Part shown: piece after piece, positions 10,507 to 19,085 of the stretch
How the letters are laid out: the number at the start of each line of letters is the position of its first letter
Position numbering within the stretch: the first letter of the stretch is position 1
Assembly (NCBI GenBank): GCA_934464705.1
Contig: CAKSKB010000018.1
Span: forward strand, 1 to 64,000
Length of the DNA: 64,000 nucleotides
Direction of reading: 5' to 3'
Origin: an uncultured Clostridia bacterium
GTDB lineage: Bacteria > Bacillota > Clostridia > HGM11514
Position numbers and translations under genes: made by a program
Notes under the pieces: model-generated
Seen by the model: the letters and a program-made list of their open reading frames with translations, nothing else
What the model was told of the DNA's origin: nothing
Database searches by the model: none

Positions 10507-10562
10507 ATTATATCATCAAAGAAATATTAATTAAATACCATAATCCGTTATGATTTTTCGGC
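10507..10562 (-). promoter_or_regulatory. Promoter with shared upstream element, 7977-10475 gene
   Basis: Minus strand: 30-nt block 10562-10533 (starts GCCGAAAAAT, ends TTATGGTATTT), then 20 nt, then TATAAT at 10512-10507. It is the most divergent of the three copies, but its length and spacing are the same. Confidence 0.5.
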
Positions 10563-10601
10563 GGAATTGCGTCCGGTTTTACCTTTCGTATCATATTAAG
10601 C

Positions 10602-10633
10602 AAAAGCGGAGACTCCAAACGAGGAATCTCCGC
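10602..10633 (-). terminator. Terminator of the 10641-13217 gene
   Basis: Minus strand stem GCGGAGATTCC / GGAGTCTCCGC (one wobble) with loop TCGTTT, then TTTTGCTT. It starts a few bases past the stop codon. Confidence 0.75.
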
Positions 10634-10640
10634 AGAGTGT

Positions 10641-13217
10641 TTATTGAATTGTAACCGTTTTTTCTTCTCCGTAAATTACCGTGTTGTCGGAAAGCTTAAC
10701 ATACGGTGTGAATTTGTATGTTCCTGCCGTGAGCGCTGCGCCTACGGCTCTGATACCGTATTTTCCGCCGCCGGACGGGATAACATATGAAGGCAGCGTA
10801 ACGGTTTTGCCGCTTTCGTTTGCAAGAATATATCCGCACTCCGAAACCGTGTATCCGTAGCCCAAATCAAGCGTCGCATAACCTAAGATTGCGTTTGAAG
10901 GAACTGCGCCCGGAACAAGACCCGAATAGTCGTAGTTCGGTGTGAAAACAGGTGATTCCGATGAAACGGAAGGCTTTTGCACAATCTTTTCCGTAAATGT
11001 TACGCTTAACTCTTTTGCGCCGTCAATCGTGAGAACTGCGGTATCGGAAACCGGTATTGAAGCTCCGCCGAATTCGATTGATTTTGTTTCATAACCTTCA
11101 TCGGGAGTGAAGGTGAAAGTTTTTTCACCGGCTTCAACGGTGTTTGTGCCCGAGACGAGCACCTCTTCCGTGCCGTCTGCCTTTGTGTAGGAAACCGTGC
11201 CGTTTCCGCTCTTTGTGAGGTTTACGGTATAATTTTCGGCTGCAACCTCAAGCTTTGCGCCTTTGAGCATTCTCTTGTTGTTTGCGGATATTGCCACTAT
11301 ATAATATGTGCCGCTTTTTGTGTTTTCCGAAACTGTCACAATGCCGTTTTCCGCAACGGTTATACCGGAATTTTCAAGGACTTCGGTTCTGTCCCCGTTT
11401 GCCACATACCAGTTGACATCCTGCGAAACGCCCGCGGTTGTGCCTATCTGATTGAAAATTTCGGCAGAGGCGGTGAGCGTATCGCCCGGCTGTGCGGTAT
11501 CTTTTGAAAGGCTTGCGTTTATGTCAACAGCCTTTGCTGTCGCCGCATAAATGCAGGAAACATTTATTTTTGCTTCCGGCGTATTCTGCGGATAACCCAT
11601 CTGGAATGTATACCAATCTTTCGTGCTCATAGAAGCGCTTTCAAACCCTTTCGGGATTGTGATTACACCGCTGAACTTTTTCCATGTATCGGTTACATCC
11701 ATGCCTTCTCTGCCGTAAGTATCGGTGAATACATTATAGCCGTAAGCGGGCTGGGCGTTGTTCAGAATTCCGAGCGTAAATTTTGTTTTTTCACCTGAAT
11801 TTGAAGCTTTTACATAAACGCTTACAACAATTTTGTCATTATCTTTAAGCGTTGATTTGTCAAACCATGCGCGGGGGGTTGGGGCAGCTGTGTTTTCCTG
11901 CCCGGCAACTGTTATACCATAGACGGTGTTTGTACTGCCCGAAACCCCGGTTGTTCCCGGAATAATATTGACTGCAGAACCTGTTGTGCCGTCAAAAAGA
12001 GTAATACCGTTGTCGACATTTGACTCAATATCGCCGCTGTTTCTGCCCGGAATATCGTTGCCGCCTCTGAGCATATAAGCCTGAGCCTGCCCTTCTTTAA
12101 CTCTTATGAGCGAATCCTCTGCCTGGGCGGTTGAGTCGGATTCTTTAAATGTTTTTACAAAATCCTTTGAAACATCGATTGTGCCGCCTTCTACTTTGAA
12201 AGGAACGCCCGATACCATAGCTTCGTTGTCTTTTGCAACGGCAACCGCATAGTATGTTCCGTTTTCAGCTGCGTCGGAAACGGTTATTGCGCCGTCTTCG
12301 GATACCGTGATACCGTTCGTAACAATGTTTTCTCTTGTGCTATCGGTGATGTACCATGTAACCTCCTGAGAAACGCCTTCCGTTGTGCCTATCTGATTGA
12401 GAATTTCGGCAGAAGCATTAAGCGTATCGCCGGGGGCTGCAACAGCGCCGTCAATATCGGTTTTAATGTCAACCGCCTTTGCCTTTGCGGCATAAATGCA
12501 GGAAACATTTATTTTTGCTTCCGTCGTATTCTGCGGATAACCCATCTGGAATGTATACCAATCTTTCGTGCTCATGGAATCTTTTTCAAATCCTCCGGGT
12601 ATTGTTATTACTCCGCTGAACTTTTTCCATGTATCGGTTACATCCATGCCTTCTTTGCCGTAAGTATCGGTGAATACATTATAGCCGTAAGCAGGCTGGG
12701 CGTTGTTCAGAATTCCGAGCGTAAATTTTGTTTTTTCACCTGAATTTGAAGCTTTTACATAAACGCTTACAACAATTTTGTCATTATCTTTAAGCGTTGA
12801 TTTGTCAAACCATGCGCGGGGGGTTGGGGCAGCTGTGTTTTCCTGCCCGGCAACTGTTATACCATAGACGGTGTTTGTACTGCCCGAAACCCCGGTTGTT
12901 CCCGGAATAATATTGACTGCAGAACCTGTTGTGCCGTCAAAAAGAGTAATACCGTTGTCGACATTTGACTCAATATCGCCGCTGTTTCTGCCCTGAATAT
13001 CGTTGCCGCCTCTGAGCATATAAGCCTGTGCCTGACCGTCCTTAACCTTGATAAGCGAATCCGCTGCCTGAGCGGTTGAGTCGGATTCTTTAAATGTTTT
13101 TACAAAATCCTGCGTCAGGTCGGGTGCGGCAGAAACGGTAACCGCTGCGAGCGAGGTTATAATCATCGCTAAAGCCGCAATGAACGAAATAATGCGTTTT
13201 GTCGAAAAAGTTTTCAT
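10641..13217 (-). CDS. Secreted protein with two near-identical CBM-like/Ig-like units and an InlB-B-like repeat
   Basis: 858 residues from ATG 13217; the upstream in-frame GTG at 13229 overlaps the AAGGAG site and is rejected. Signal peptide (1-30), then two units of 315 residues each (about 32-344 and 345-658), each a carbohydrate-binding-like module plus an Ig-like domain; then an InlB B-repeat-like domain (659-740) and the same unknown C-terminal domain (744-858) as in its neighbour. The two units are almost identical at DNA level over about 590 nt, far more than the units of the neighbour, pointing to recent internal duplication or gene conversion. No catalytic residues or wall anchor are visible. 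Likely a secreted glycan-binding protein serving the enzymes of this cluster (inference). Confidence 0.85.
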   Translation of the reverse strand: MKTFSTKRIISFIAALAMIITSLAAVTVSAAPDLTQDFVKTFKESDSTAQAADSLIKVKDGQAQAYMLRGGNDIQGRNSGDIESNVDNGITLFDGTTGSAVNIIPGTTGVSGSTNTVYGITVAGQENTAAPTPRAWFDKSTLKDNDKIVVSVYVKASNSGEKTKFTLGILNNAQPAYGYNVFTDTYGKEGMDVTDTWKKFSGVITIPGGFEKDSMSTKDWYTFQMGYPQNTTEAKINVSCIYAAKAKAVDIKTDIDGAVAAPGDTLNASAEILNQIGTTEGVSQEVTWYITDSTRENIVTNGITVSEDGAITVSDAAENGTYYAVAVAKDNEAMVSGVPFKVEGGTIDVSKDFVKTFKESDSTAQAEDSLIRVKEGQAQAYMLRGGNDIPGRNSGDIESNVDNGITLFDGTTGSAVNIIPGTTGVSGSTNTVYGITVAGQENTAAPTPRAWFDKSTLKDNDKIVVSVYVKASNSGEKTKFTLGILNNAQPAYGYNVFTDTYGREGMDVTDTWKKFSGVITIPKGFESASMSTKDWYTFQMGYPQNTPEAKINVSCIYAATAKAVDINASLSKDTAQPGDTLTASAEIFNQIGTTAGVSQDVNWYVANGDRTEVLENSGITVAENGIVTVSENTKSGTYYIVAISANNKRMLKGAKLEVAAENYTVNLTKSGNGTVSYTKADGTEEVLVSGTNTVEAGEKTFTFTPDEGYETKSIEFGGASIPVSDTAVLTIDGAKELSVTFTEKIVQKPSVSSESPVFTPNYDYSGLVPGAVPSNAILGYATLDLGYGYTVSECGYILANESGKTVTLPSYVIPSGGGKYGIRAVGAALTAGTYKFTPYVKLSDNTVIYGEEKTVTIQ
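11240..13120 (-). repeat. In-frame tandem repeat, 945-nt period
   Basis: Two copies of a 945-nt (315-codon) unit. The stretch at about 11575-12165 matches about 12520-13110 with only scattered differences, for example at the codon pair around 11710 and 12655. The same region also matches roughly 5100-5560 in the first gene, less closely. Confidence 0.9.
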
Positions 13218-13251
13218 TGACTTGTTCACTCCTTATATTTTTTCTATTCTA

Positions 13252-13307
13252 ATTATAAAACAAAAAAATTAAAAATGAAATATCGTAACACAACCGCTTT
13301 TTTCGGC
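13252..13307 (-). promoter_or_regulatory. Promoter with shared upstream element, 10641-13217 gene
   Basis: Minus strand: 30-nt block 13307-13278 (starts GCCGAAAAAAG, ends TACGATATTT), 20-nt spacer, TATAAT at 13257-13252. It closely matches the copy upstream of the DUF6259 gene, including the TTGTG just before the TACGATATTT end. Confidence 0.6.
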
Positions 13308-13368
13308 TTGTTTTCATGCTTTGCGCAAAAAAGTGTCAGATTGCAACAAAGTCGGTTGCAAGTTTTTA

Positions 13369-13396
13369 TTGCAATTTTTCAAAAGAGTGCTATAAT
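13369..13396 (+). promoter_or_regulatory. Sigma-A-type promoter of the amidohydrolase gene
   Basis: TTGCAA (13369-13374), 16-nt spacer, TATAAT (13391-13396), 30 nt before the ATG at 13426. Confidence 0.7.
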
Positions 13397-13425
13397 ATAT
13401 AATAGAAGGAAGAAGGAAAATACAT

Positions 13426-14214
13426 ATGATAATAGATTTCCACACACACTGCTTTCCGGAGAAAATAGCGGAAAAGGCAATAGAAAAGTTAAGTTACACA
13501 AGCGGAGGGCTTATTCCGCAGACGGACGGAACGCTGACAGGCCTTAAAGAAATCATGAAAAAATCGGGCGTCGGTATATCGTGCGTTATGAATATTGCAA
13601 CAAATCCGCATCAGATGAAGTCCGTGAACGATTTTGCGATAAGCATAAACGGCGGAGAAATTGTATCCTTCGGGTCGGTGCACCCGGACGCTCCTGATGC
13701 ACCCCACGAACTCGAAAGAATAAAGGCGGCGGGGCTTAAAGGAGTCAAGTTTCACCCGGATTATCAGGGCTTTTTTGCAGATGATTCAAAGATGAAGCCG
13801 ATATATAAAAAGATAGAGTCGCTGGGGCTTATAATGCTTTTTCATGCCGGGTTCGATTACGGTTTTGACGCACCGTTTCACGGTATGCCGGATAATATTC
13901 TCGGCGTGCTTAAAACGGTTGATTCTCCTGTTGTTGCGGCGCACTGGGGAGGGCTTAACTGCGGAGAAGAGGTTATAAAAAAGCTTTGCGGGCTGCCTCT
14001 GTACTTTGATATTTCATTCGGTTACGGCACGATGCCGAGGGCGCTTCAGATGAGGATTATCGACAAACACGGAACCGACAGGCTGCTTTTCGGTTCGGAC
14101 TGCCCGTGGAACGACCCGGCATGGGACATGAGAAATCTTGAAACTCTTGAGCTTTCGGAATCGGAAAAAGAAAAAATACTCGGCGGAAATGCCGCCAAAC
14201 TTCTGGAGGTATAA
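13426..14214 (+). CDS. Amidohydrolase-family metal-dependent hydrolase
   Basis: 262 residues; AAGGA precedes ATG 13426. The chain has the features of the TIM-barrel amidohydrolase_2 (ACMSD-like) group: a metal-binding D-F-H-T-H at residues 4-8, KFHPDYQ around 108-114, LFHAGFD and AAHWGG as later metal or catalytic His sites, and a closing GSDCPWNDP with the conserved Asp. The family hydrolyses or decarboxylates small molecules; the substrate cannot be told from sequence. It ends three bases before the polysaccharide deacetylase gene, so the two are one transcript, which may hint at a carbohydrate-linked role, but that is weak. Confidence 0.8.
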   Translation: MIIDFHTHCFPEKIAEKAIEKLSYTSGGLIPQTDGTLTGLKEIMKKSGVGISCVMNIATNPHQMKSVNDFAISINGGEIVSFGSVHPDAPDAPHELERIKAAGLKGVKFHPDYQGFFADDSKMKPIYKKIESLGLIMLFHAGFDYGFDAPFHGMPDNILGVLKTVDSPVVAAHWGGLNCGEEVIKKLCGLPLYFDISFGYGTMPRALQMRIIDKHGTDRLLFGSDCPWNDPAWDMRNLETLELSESEKEKILGGNAAKLLEV

Positions 14215-14217
14215 ATT

Positions 14218-14916
14218 ATGTGGAACGGAAAGAAAAAAGCGCTTACATTTTCATTTGACGACGGTGTAATGCAGGACAGGCGACTGGTTGAAATCTTAAA
14301 AAAATACGGGCTTAAGGGTACATTCAATCTCAATTCCGGAATGATGTACCACGAGTGTATATGGAACACCTGCGGCATTGATGTTATCCGCCTTAACCAC
14401 GATGAGTGCCTGGAGCTTTTCGGGGATTTTGAACCGGCGGTGCATACTCTTACTCATCCCGACCTTTTGGCGGAGGGCGATTATATGCGCGAGCGCCAGA
14501 TTGCCGGCGACAAGGCGAATCTGGAGCGGCTTTTCGGCAGAAAGATCTACGGTATGGCGTATCCGGGCGGCAGCGGCACAAGTGATGAACTTATTGAACT
14601 TGTGAGCCGTTTCGGAATAAAATATGCAAGGCTTCCGTATGATATAGGGTACGAAGATGTCACATTCGATGTGCCGCAGGACTTATTCAGGCTGACGGGC
14701 GTTAAAATCAGCAATGAAAGGCTTGCGGATATTGCGGAAAAGTTTGTGAAGCTTGACCGCCCCGAGCCGTCGCTTCTTTATATATGGGGACACAGCTACG
14801 AGTTTGACATAAACGGTTCGTGGGACAGGTTTGAAGAAATATGCAGTATGCTTTCGGGCTGCAATGATACATTTTACGGCACAAATCACGAATGTTTGCA
14901 GCCGTTTTACAAATAG
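14218..14916 (+). CDS. Polysaccharide deacetylase (NodB-like, CE4)
   Basis: 232 residues. Motif 1 FSFDDG (Asp14, Asp15) and the metal-binding H-T-L-T-H (His76, His80) of the NodB homology fold are present, followed by MAYPGG and a C-terminal LLYIWGHSYEFD that resembles motif 5. CE4 enzymes remove acetyl groups from N-acetylglucosamine polymers or acetyl-xylan. No signal peptide is seen, so an intracellular substrate such as an acetylated oligosaccharide is more likely than peptidoglycan. Overall it resembles short cytosolic deacetylases common in Clostridia. The start codon is the fourth base after the preceding stop. Confidence 0.85.
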   Translation: MWNGKKKALTFSFDDGVMQDRRLVEILKKYGLKGTFNLNSGMMYHECIWNTCGIDVIRLNHDECLELFGDFEPAVHTLTHPDLLAEGDYMRERQIAGDKANLERLFGRKIYGMAYPGGSGTSDELIELVSRFGIKYARLPYDIGYEDVTFDVPQDLFRLTGVKISNERLADIAEKFVKLDRPEPSLLYIWGHSYEFDINGSWDRFEEICSMLSGCNDTFYGTNHECLQPFYK

Positions 14917-14930
14917 TATGCAATAAGCAC

Positions 14931-14960
14931 TTGACTAAACTGTAACATTTCTGTTATAAT
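14931..14960 (+). promoter_or_regulatory. Promoter of the asp23-fakA-recG operon
   Basis: TTGACT (14931-14936), 18-nt spacer, TATAAT (14955-14960). Confidence 0.8.
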
Positions 14961-14994
14961 AATATATAGCAATCCTTGTATTGGAGGTATGAGT

Positions 14995-15348
14995 ATGAGT
15001 ACGGTAAAAGAAAATGCTTTGGGCAAAATTGAAATTACCGATAATGTAATCGGCAATATCGCAGGTTATGCCGCAACACGCTGCTACGGGGTTGTGGGCA
15101 TGATTTTCAAAAATAAAACCGACGGTATAATGGGCCTTTTGAAAAGGGATTCCCTTTCAAAAGGCGTAAGAGTTATCCCCAAGGGTGACAGCTTTGAGCT
15201 TGAACTTCACATTATGGTCGAAAACGGCGTGAATATTGCCGCAATCGGCGATAATATTATTTCCACTGTGGCATATACGGTCGAAAATCAGACCGGTATA
15301 AAGGTCGATAATATTCAGGTGTTTGTTGACGCTGTCAGAGCGGATTAA
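14995..15348 (+). CDS. Asp23/Gls24 family protein (YloU-like)
   Basis: 117 residues. Of two ATGs, 14995 is chosen because GGAGG at 14983-14987 is seven bases away, while ATG 14989 almost touches it. The sequence fits the Asp23/Gls24 family throughout (IEITDNVIGNIAGYAATRCYGVVGM; split here: starts IEITDNV and ends CYGVVGM). Family members are small cytoplasmic or membrane-associated proteins linked to envelope stress; the next gene is the fatty-acid kinase domain protein, exactly as in yloU-yloV of Bacillus. That gene order is the best support for the call. Confidence 0.9.
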   Translation: MSTVKENALGKIEITDNVIGNIAGYAATRCYGVVGMIFKNKTDGIMGLLKRDSLSKGVRVIPKGDSFELELHIMVENGVNIAAIGDNIISTVAYTVENQTGIKVDNIQVFVDAVRAD

Positions 15349-15360
15349 TCGGAGGTAGGA

Positions 15361-16986
15361 ATGGTTACTGTTAACGGAGAACTGTTTGCCTCGATGATTG
15401 TTTCCGCTGCGAACAATCTTGAAAACTGCAAACAGGCTGTAAATGATATGAATGTTTTCCCCGTGCCGGACGGCGATACGGGTACAAATATGGCAAAAAC
15501 CATGATGGCGTCCTCTGCCGAGGTTATAAAAATGCGGGGCATGGGCGCAGGGGCGCTCGCAAAGGCTGCCGCTTCATCGGCGCTCAGAGGCGCAAGAGGA
15601 AATTCCGGAGTTATTCTTTCGCAGCTTCTCAGAGGTCTTTCAAAGGGCGTCGGCGATGCGGACGAGCTTACGGTTGACGACCTTGCAAACGGTATCTGCG
15701 AGGCATCGAAGGTTGCTTACCGCGCGGTTATGAAGCCTACGGAGGGCACGATTCTGACCGTTTCGAGGTTTGCCGCAGACGCTGCCGACAAAAACAGAGA
15801 TGCGGAGGATGTGGGCGAATTTTTGCAGGCGGTTGCGCTTTCTGCAAGATATGCTCTTAAAAAGACTCCCGAAATGCTTCCGGTTTTGAAAACCGCAGGA
15901 GTTGTGGATTCGGGCGGTATGGGTCTTGTGAAGCTTATGGAGGGTGCGCTTTTTGCGGTTTTGAACGGCAGAGGCGTTGAACTTTCGGAACAGAAGCCGA
16001 TTGAAAGCTCCGAAGGGATCAGGCTTGATTCCGCAGAACTTCACAACGAAAGCGTGTTTACCTATTGTACGGAGTTTATTATACTTAAGGATAATCCCGA
16101 AAAAAGCGGCAAGTCAATCGAGCCGCAGCTGAAAAAGCTGGGCGACTGCGTGCTGGTTATCGATGACGAGGGCTTTGCCAAGGTGCATATCCATACCGAC
16201 TGCCCCGGCACGGTTATACAGATTGCTCTCGGAATCGGTATGCTTACCGATATTAAAATAGACAATCTCCGTGAGCAGGAAAAAGAAAGACTTGCGGCTC
16301 CCGAAGAACCGAAGGCACAGGCGGAGCTTAAAAAATTCGGCTTTGTCGGGGTGTGCGCCGGGAAAGGTCTTGAAGCGATTCTTAAAGATATCGGAATCGA
16401 CAAGGTTATCGAGGGCGGCCAGACCATGAACCCCTGTGCGGACGATATTCTGAAGGCTGCGGAAAAGGTCGGTGCGGAAACCGTTTTTGTGTTCCCGAAC
16501 AATAAAAATATAATTCTTGCGGCGCGCCAGGCGGCTGAAATCGAAACCGCCAAAAAGCTTGTTGTTATTCCTACAAAAAATGTGCCGCAGTGTATTTCGG
16601 CTATGCTTTCTTTCTCGGAGGAGTCCGAGGACAACGAAGAAAACATGACCGCCGCCGCAGGGCTTGTTAAAAGCGCTTCGGTTACTTACGCGGTTCGTGA
16701 TACCGAGGTTGACGGGATAACCGTAAACTCGGGTGATATAATCGGCGTTGCGGACGACGGGATTTGCTGCAGCGAGCCTACAACCCGCGAGGCGGTCCTC
16801 AAATCGCTTGAACATATCGTGGATTTGGACGAGCACGCCGTTATCAGCATTTACTACGGCGAGGGCGTGGGCGAGGAGGAAGCCGAAGCGCTTTCGGCAG
16901 AAATTGAGTCAAAATACGACGAGTTTGATGTTGTGTGCAAATGCGGCGGTCAGCCGGTTTACTATTACATTTTATCGGCGGAATAA
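15361..16986 (+). CDS. fakA: Fatty-acid kinase catalytic subunit-like protein (DAK2/DegV-type, YloV)
   Basis: 541 residues, near the usual 550. Start ATG 15361 follows GGAGGTAGG. The N-terminal DAK2 (DhaL-like) kinase domain (about 1-200) shows the Mg-ATP binding PVPDGDTGTNM and ARGNSGVILSQLL; the middle has HIHTDCPG; the C-terminal part is the DAK1-like/FakA linker region. FakA phosphorylates fatty acids bound to a FakB (DegV) protein so that host or medium fatty acids enter phospholipid synthesis. No fakB lies in the window. It follows asp23 by 12 nt and ends two bases before recG. Confidence 0.88.
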   Translation: MVTVNGELFASMIVSAANNLENCKQAVNDMNVFPVPDGDTGTNMAKTMMASSAEVIKMRGMGAGALAKAAASSALRGARGNSGVILSQLLRGLSKGVGDADELTVDDLANGICEASKVAYRAVMKPTEGTILTVSRFAADAADKNRDAEDVGEFLQAVALSARYALKKTPEMLPVLKTAGVVDSGGMGLVKLMEGALFAVLNGRGVELSEQKPIESSEGIRLDSAELHNESVFTYCTEFIILKDNPEKSGKSIEPQLKKLGDCVLVIDDEGFAKVHIHTDCPGTVIQIALGIGMLTDIKIDNLREQEKERLAAPEEPKAQAELKKFGFVGVCAGKGLEAILKDIGIDKVIEGGQTMNPCADDILKAAEKVGAETVFVFPNNKNIILAARQAAEIETAKKLVVIPTKNVPQCISAMLSFSEESEDNEENMTAAAGLVKSASVTYAVRDTEVDGITVNSGDIIGVADDGICCSEPTTREAVLKSLEHIVDLDEHAVISIYYGEGVGEEEAEALSAEIESKYDEFDVVCKCGGQPVYYYILSAE

Positions 16987-16988
16987 TT

Positions 16989-19013
16989 ATGGATTTATTT
17001 ACGGATATTCGTTTTATAAAAGGCGTCGGCGAAGAACGGGCAAAACTGTTTCATACCCTTGGGGTTGATACGGTTTATGATATGCTGTACTATTTTCCGA
17101 GGGATTATGAGGACAGGACAAAGTGCGTCAGGATTGCCGATGTCAGTGACGGCGATACTGTATGCATAAGGGCTTTTGCGGATTGTGCTCCGAGGGAACA
17201 CAGAATCCGCAAGGGCTTTTTTCTGTATAAATTTTTCGTGTCCGATGAAACGGGAAGAATGGAAATAACTCTTTTCAACCAAAAATTCGCTGCGCAGGGC
17301 ATAGAGGAAAACGGAGAATATATCTTTTACGGCAAGGTTTCAAGGGGAAGATACGGCTTTTCGATGGCGTCTCCCGAGATTGAAGCGGTGGATAAAAGTG
17401 GAATTCTAACCTCTGCAATCGTCCCGAAATACAGCCTTACGGCAAACCTTTCGAGAAAGGTCTGCCTTAAAATTATAAAAAACTGCCTTGAGGCGGTCGG
17501 GAATATTCCTGATGTTCTGCCGATGGCGCTGCGTGAAAAATACAGGCTGTGCGAGGTTAACTATGCGCTGCGGCAGGTGCATTTTCCGGACAGTGAGGGC
17601 GCACTGAAAATTGCACGGAGGCGGCTGGTGTTTGAAGAACTGTTCATAATGTCTCTCGGGCTTGCGTGTCTTAAGCAGAAACGCGACAGGTATACGGGTT
17701 CGGCATTTTCATTCACGGCTCCGTCGGAATTTATAAACTCGCTGCCATTTCCGCTTACCGGTGCGCAGAAAAGGGTTATAGGGGAAATAGCTGAGGATAT
17801 AAAAAAGACCCGTGTTATGAACCGTCTTGTGCAGGGCGATGTCGGCTCGGGTAAGACGGTCGTTGCCGCAGCTGCGTGCTTTATGGCAAAAAAAAGCGGT
17901 TTTCAGACGGCTCTTATGGCACCTACGGAAATCCTGGCACGGCAGCATTTTGAATCATTTTCATCGTTTCTGCCGGGGTTTAACACGGTGCTTCTGGTCG
18001 GGAAAATGACAAAAAAGAAGAAATCGGCGGCGATTGAAAAGATATCCGGCGGCGGGGCCGATGTGATTATCGGCACGCATGCGCTCATTGAGGACGATGT
18101 TGAATACAAAAATCTTGGGCTTGTTATAACGGACGAGCAGCACCGTTTCGGCGTCAGGCAGCGTGCGGCGCTTTCCGAAAAGGGAAATAGCCCTCATATG
18201 CTTATCATGACCGCAACGCCTATCCCTAGAACCCTTGCGCTTACGCTTTACGGCGATCTTGATGTGTCCGTTATCGATGAACTCCCTCCCGGCAGGCAGG
18301 AGATAAAAACCTATGCAATGGGAGAAGGCATGAGAGAACGCGTGTATAATTTCCTCAAAAAGCAGATTGATGAGGGCGGTCAGGGGTACATAATCTGTCC
18401 GCTGGTTGACCCGTCCGATAAGGTTGAGGCGGCAGCTGCGGTCGAGTTTATGGAGCATGTTGCCGAAAACGAACTGAAGGGTTACCCTATCGGGCTTCTG
18501 CACGGCAAGATCAAGGATAAGGATTCGGTTATGAACGAGTTCGCCGAGGGACGGCTTAAGGTTTTAATCAGCACAACGGTTGTTGAGGTCGGTGTGAATG
18601 TCCCGAATGCAACTGTTATGATTATCGAAAATGCCGAACGGTTCGGGCTTTCCCAGCTTCATCAGCTCAGAGGAAGGGTCGGCAGAGGGTCAAGGCAGTC
18701 TTACTGCATAATGTTTCCTCACGGAAAGAGCGAAATTACGGCTGAACGCATGAAAATTATGTGCCAGACGAACGACGGCTTCAAAATCTCGGCAAAGGAT
18801 ATGGAACTTCGCGGTCCGGGAGAGTTTTTCGGGACACGCCAGCACGGTCTGCCCGAACTTAAAATCGCAAACCTCTTTACCGATATGAAGGTTCTTTCGG
18901 CGGCACAGACTGCCGCTGCGCAAACGCTTATCGGCGACCCGTCGCTTTCAAAAGAAGAAAACAAGTATCTTAAAGAGCACATGCTGAGGTTTTTGAAAAA
19001 AACTTATAATTAA
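16989..19013 (+). CDS. recG: ATP-dependent DNA helicase RecG
   Basis: 674 residues from ATG 16989 (a longer in-frame version would overlap fakA). It contains the N-terminal wedge/OB region (about 50-150), Walker A GDVGSGKT, the DEQH helicase box in TDEQHRFGVRQR, the TATPIPRTLALT motif III and the QLRGRVGR motif VI. RecG reverses stalled replication forks and branch-migrates Holliday junctions. Length and motifs are complete, so it should be functional. It is the last gene of the asp23-fakA-recG unit. Confidence 0.96.
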   Translation: MDLFTDIRFIKGVGEERAKLFHTLGVDTVYDMLYYFPRDYEDRTKCVRIADVSDGDTVCIRAFADCAPREHRIRKGFFLYKFFVSDETGRMEITLFNQKFAAQGIEENGEYIFYGKVSRGRYGFSMASPEIEAVDKSGILTSAIVPKYSLTANLSRKVCLKIIKNCLEAVGNIPDVLPMALREKYRLCEVNYALRQVHFPDSEGALKIARRRLVFEELFIMSLGLACLKQKRDRYTGSAFSFTAPSEFINSLPFPLTGAQKRVIGEIAEDIKKTRVMNRLVQGDVGSGKTVVAAAACFMAKKSGFQTALMAPTEILARQHFESFSSFLPGFNTVLLVGKMTKKKKSAAIEKISGGGADVIIGTHALIEDDVEYKNLGLVITDEQHRFGVRQRAALSEKGNSPHMLIMTATPIPRTLALTLYGDLDVSVIDELPPGRQEIKTYAMGEGMRERVYNFLKKQIDEGGQGYIICPLVDPSDKVEAAAAVEFMEHVAENELKGYPIGLLHGKIKDKDSVMNEFAEGRLKVLISTTVVEVGVNVPNATVMIIENAERFGLSQLHQLRGRVGRGSRQSYCIMFPHGKSEITAERMKIMCQTNDGFKISAKDMELRGPGEFFGTRQHGLPELKIANLFTDMKVLSAAQTAAAQTLIGDPSLSKEENKYLKEHMLRFLKKTYN

Positions 19014-19027
19014 TTTTGGCAAAATGC

Positions 19028-19056
19028 TTGCATATTGTTAAAAATAATGTTAAAAT
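19028..19056 (+). promoter_or_regulatory. Promoter of uxuA
   Basis: TTGCAT (19028-19033), 17-nt spacer, TAAAAT (19051-19056), 30 nt before the start codon. Confidence 0.6.
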
Positions 19057-19085
19057 AAAGTATATTATTAAAGGAGATGAAGCTA

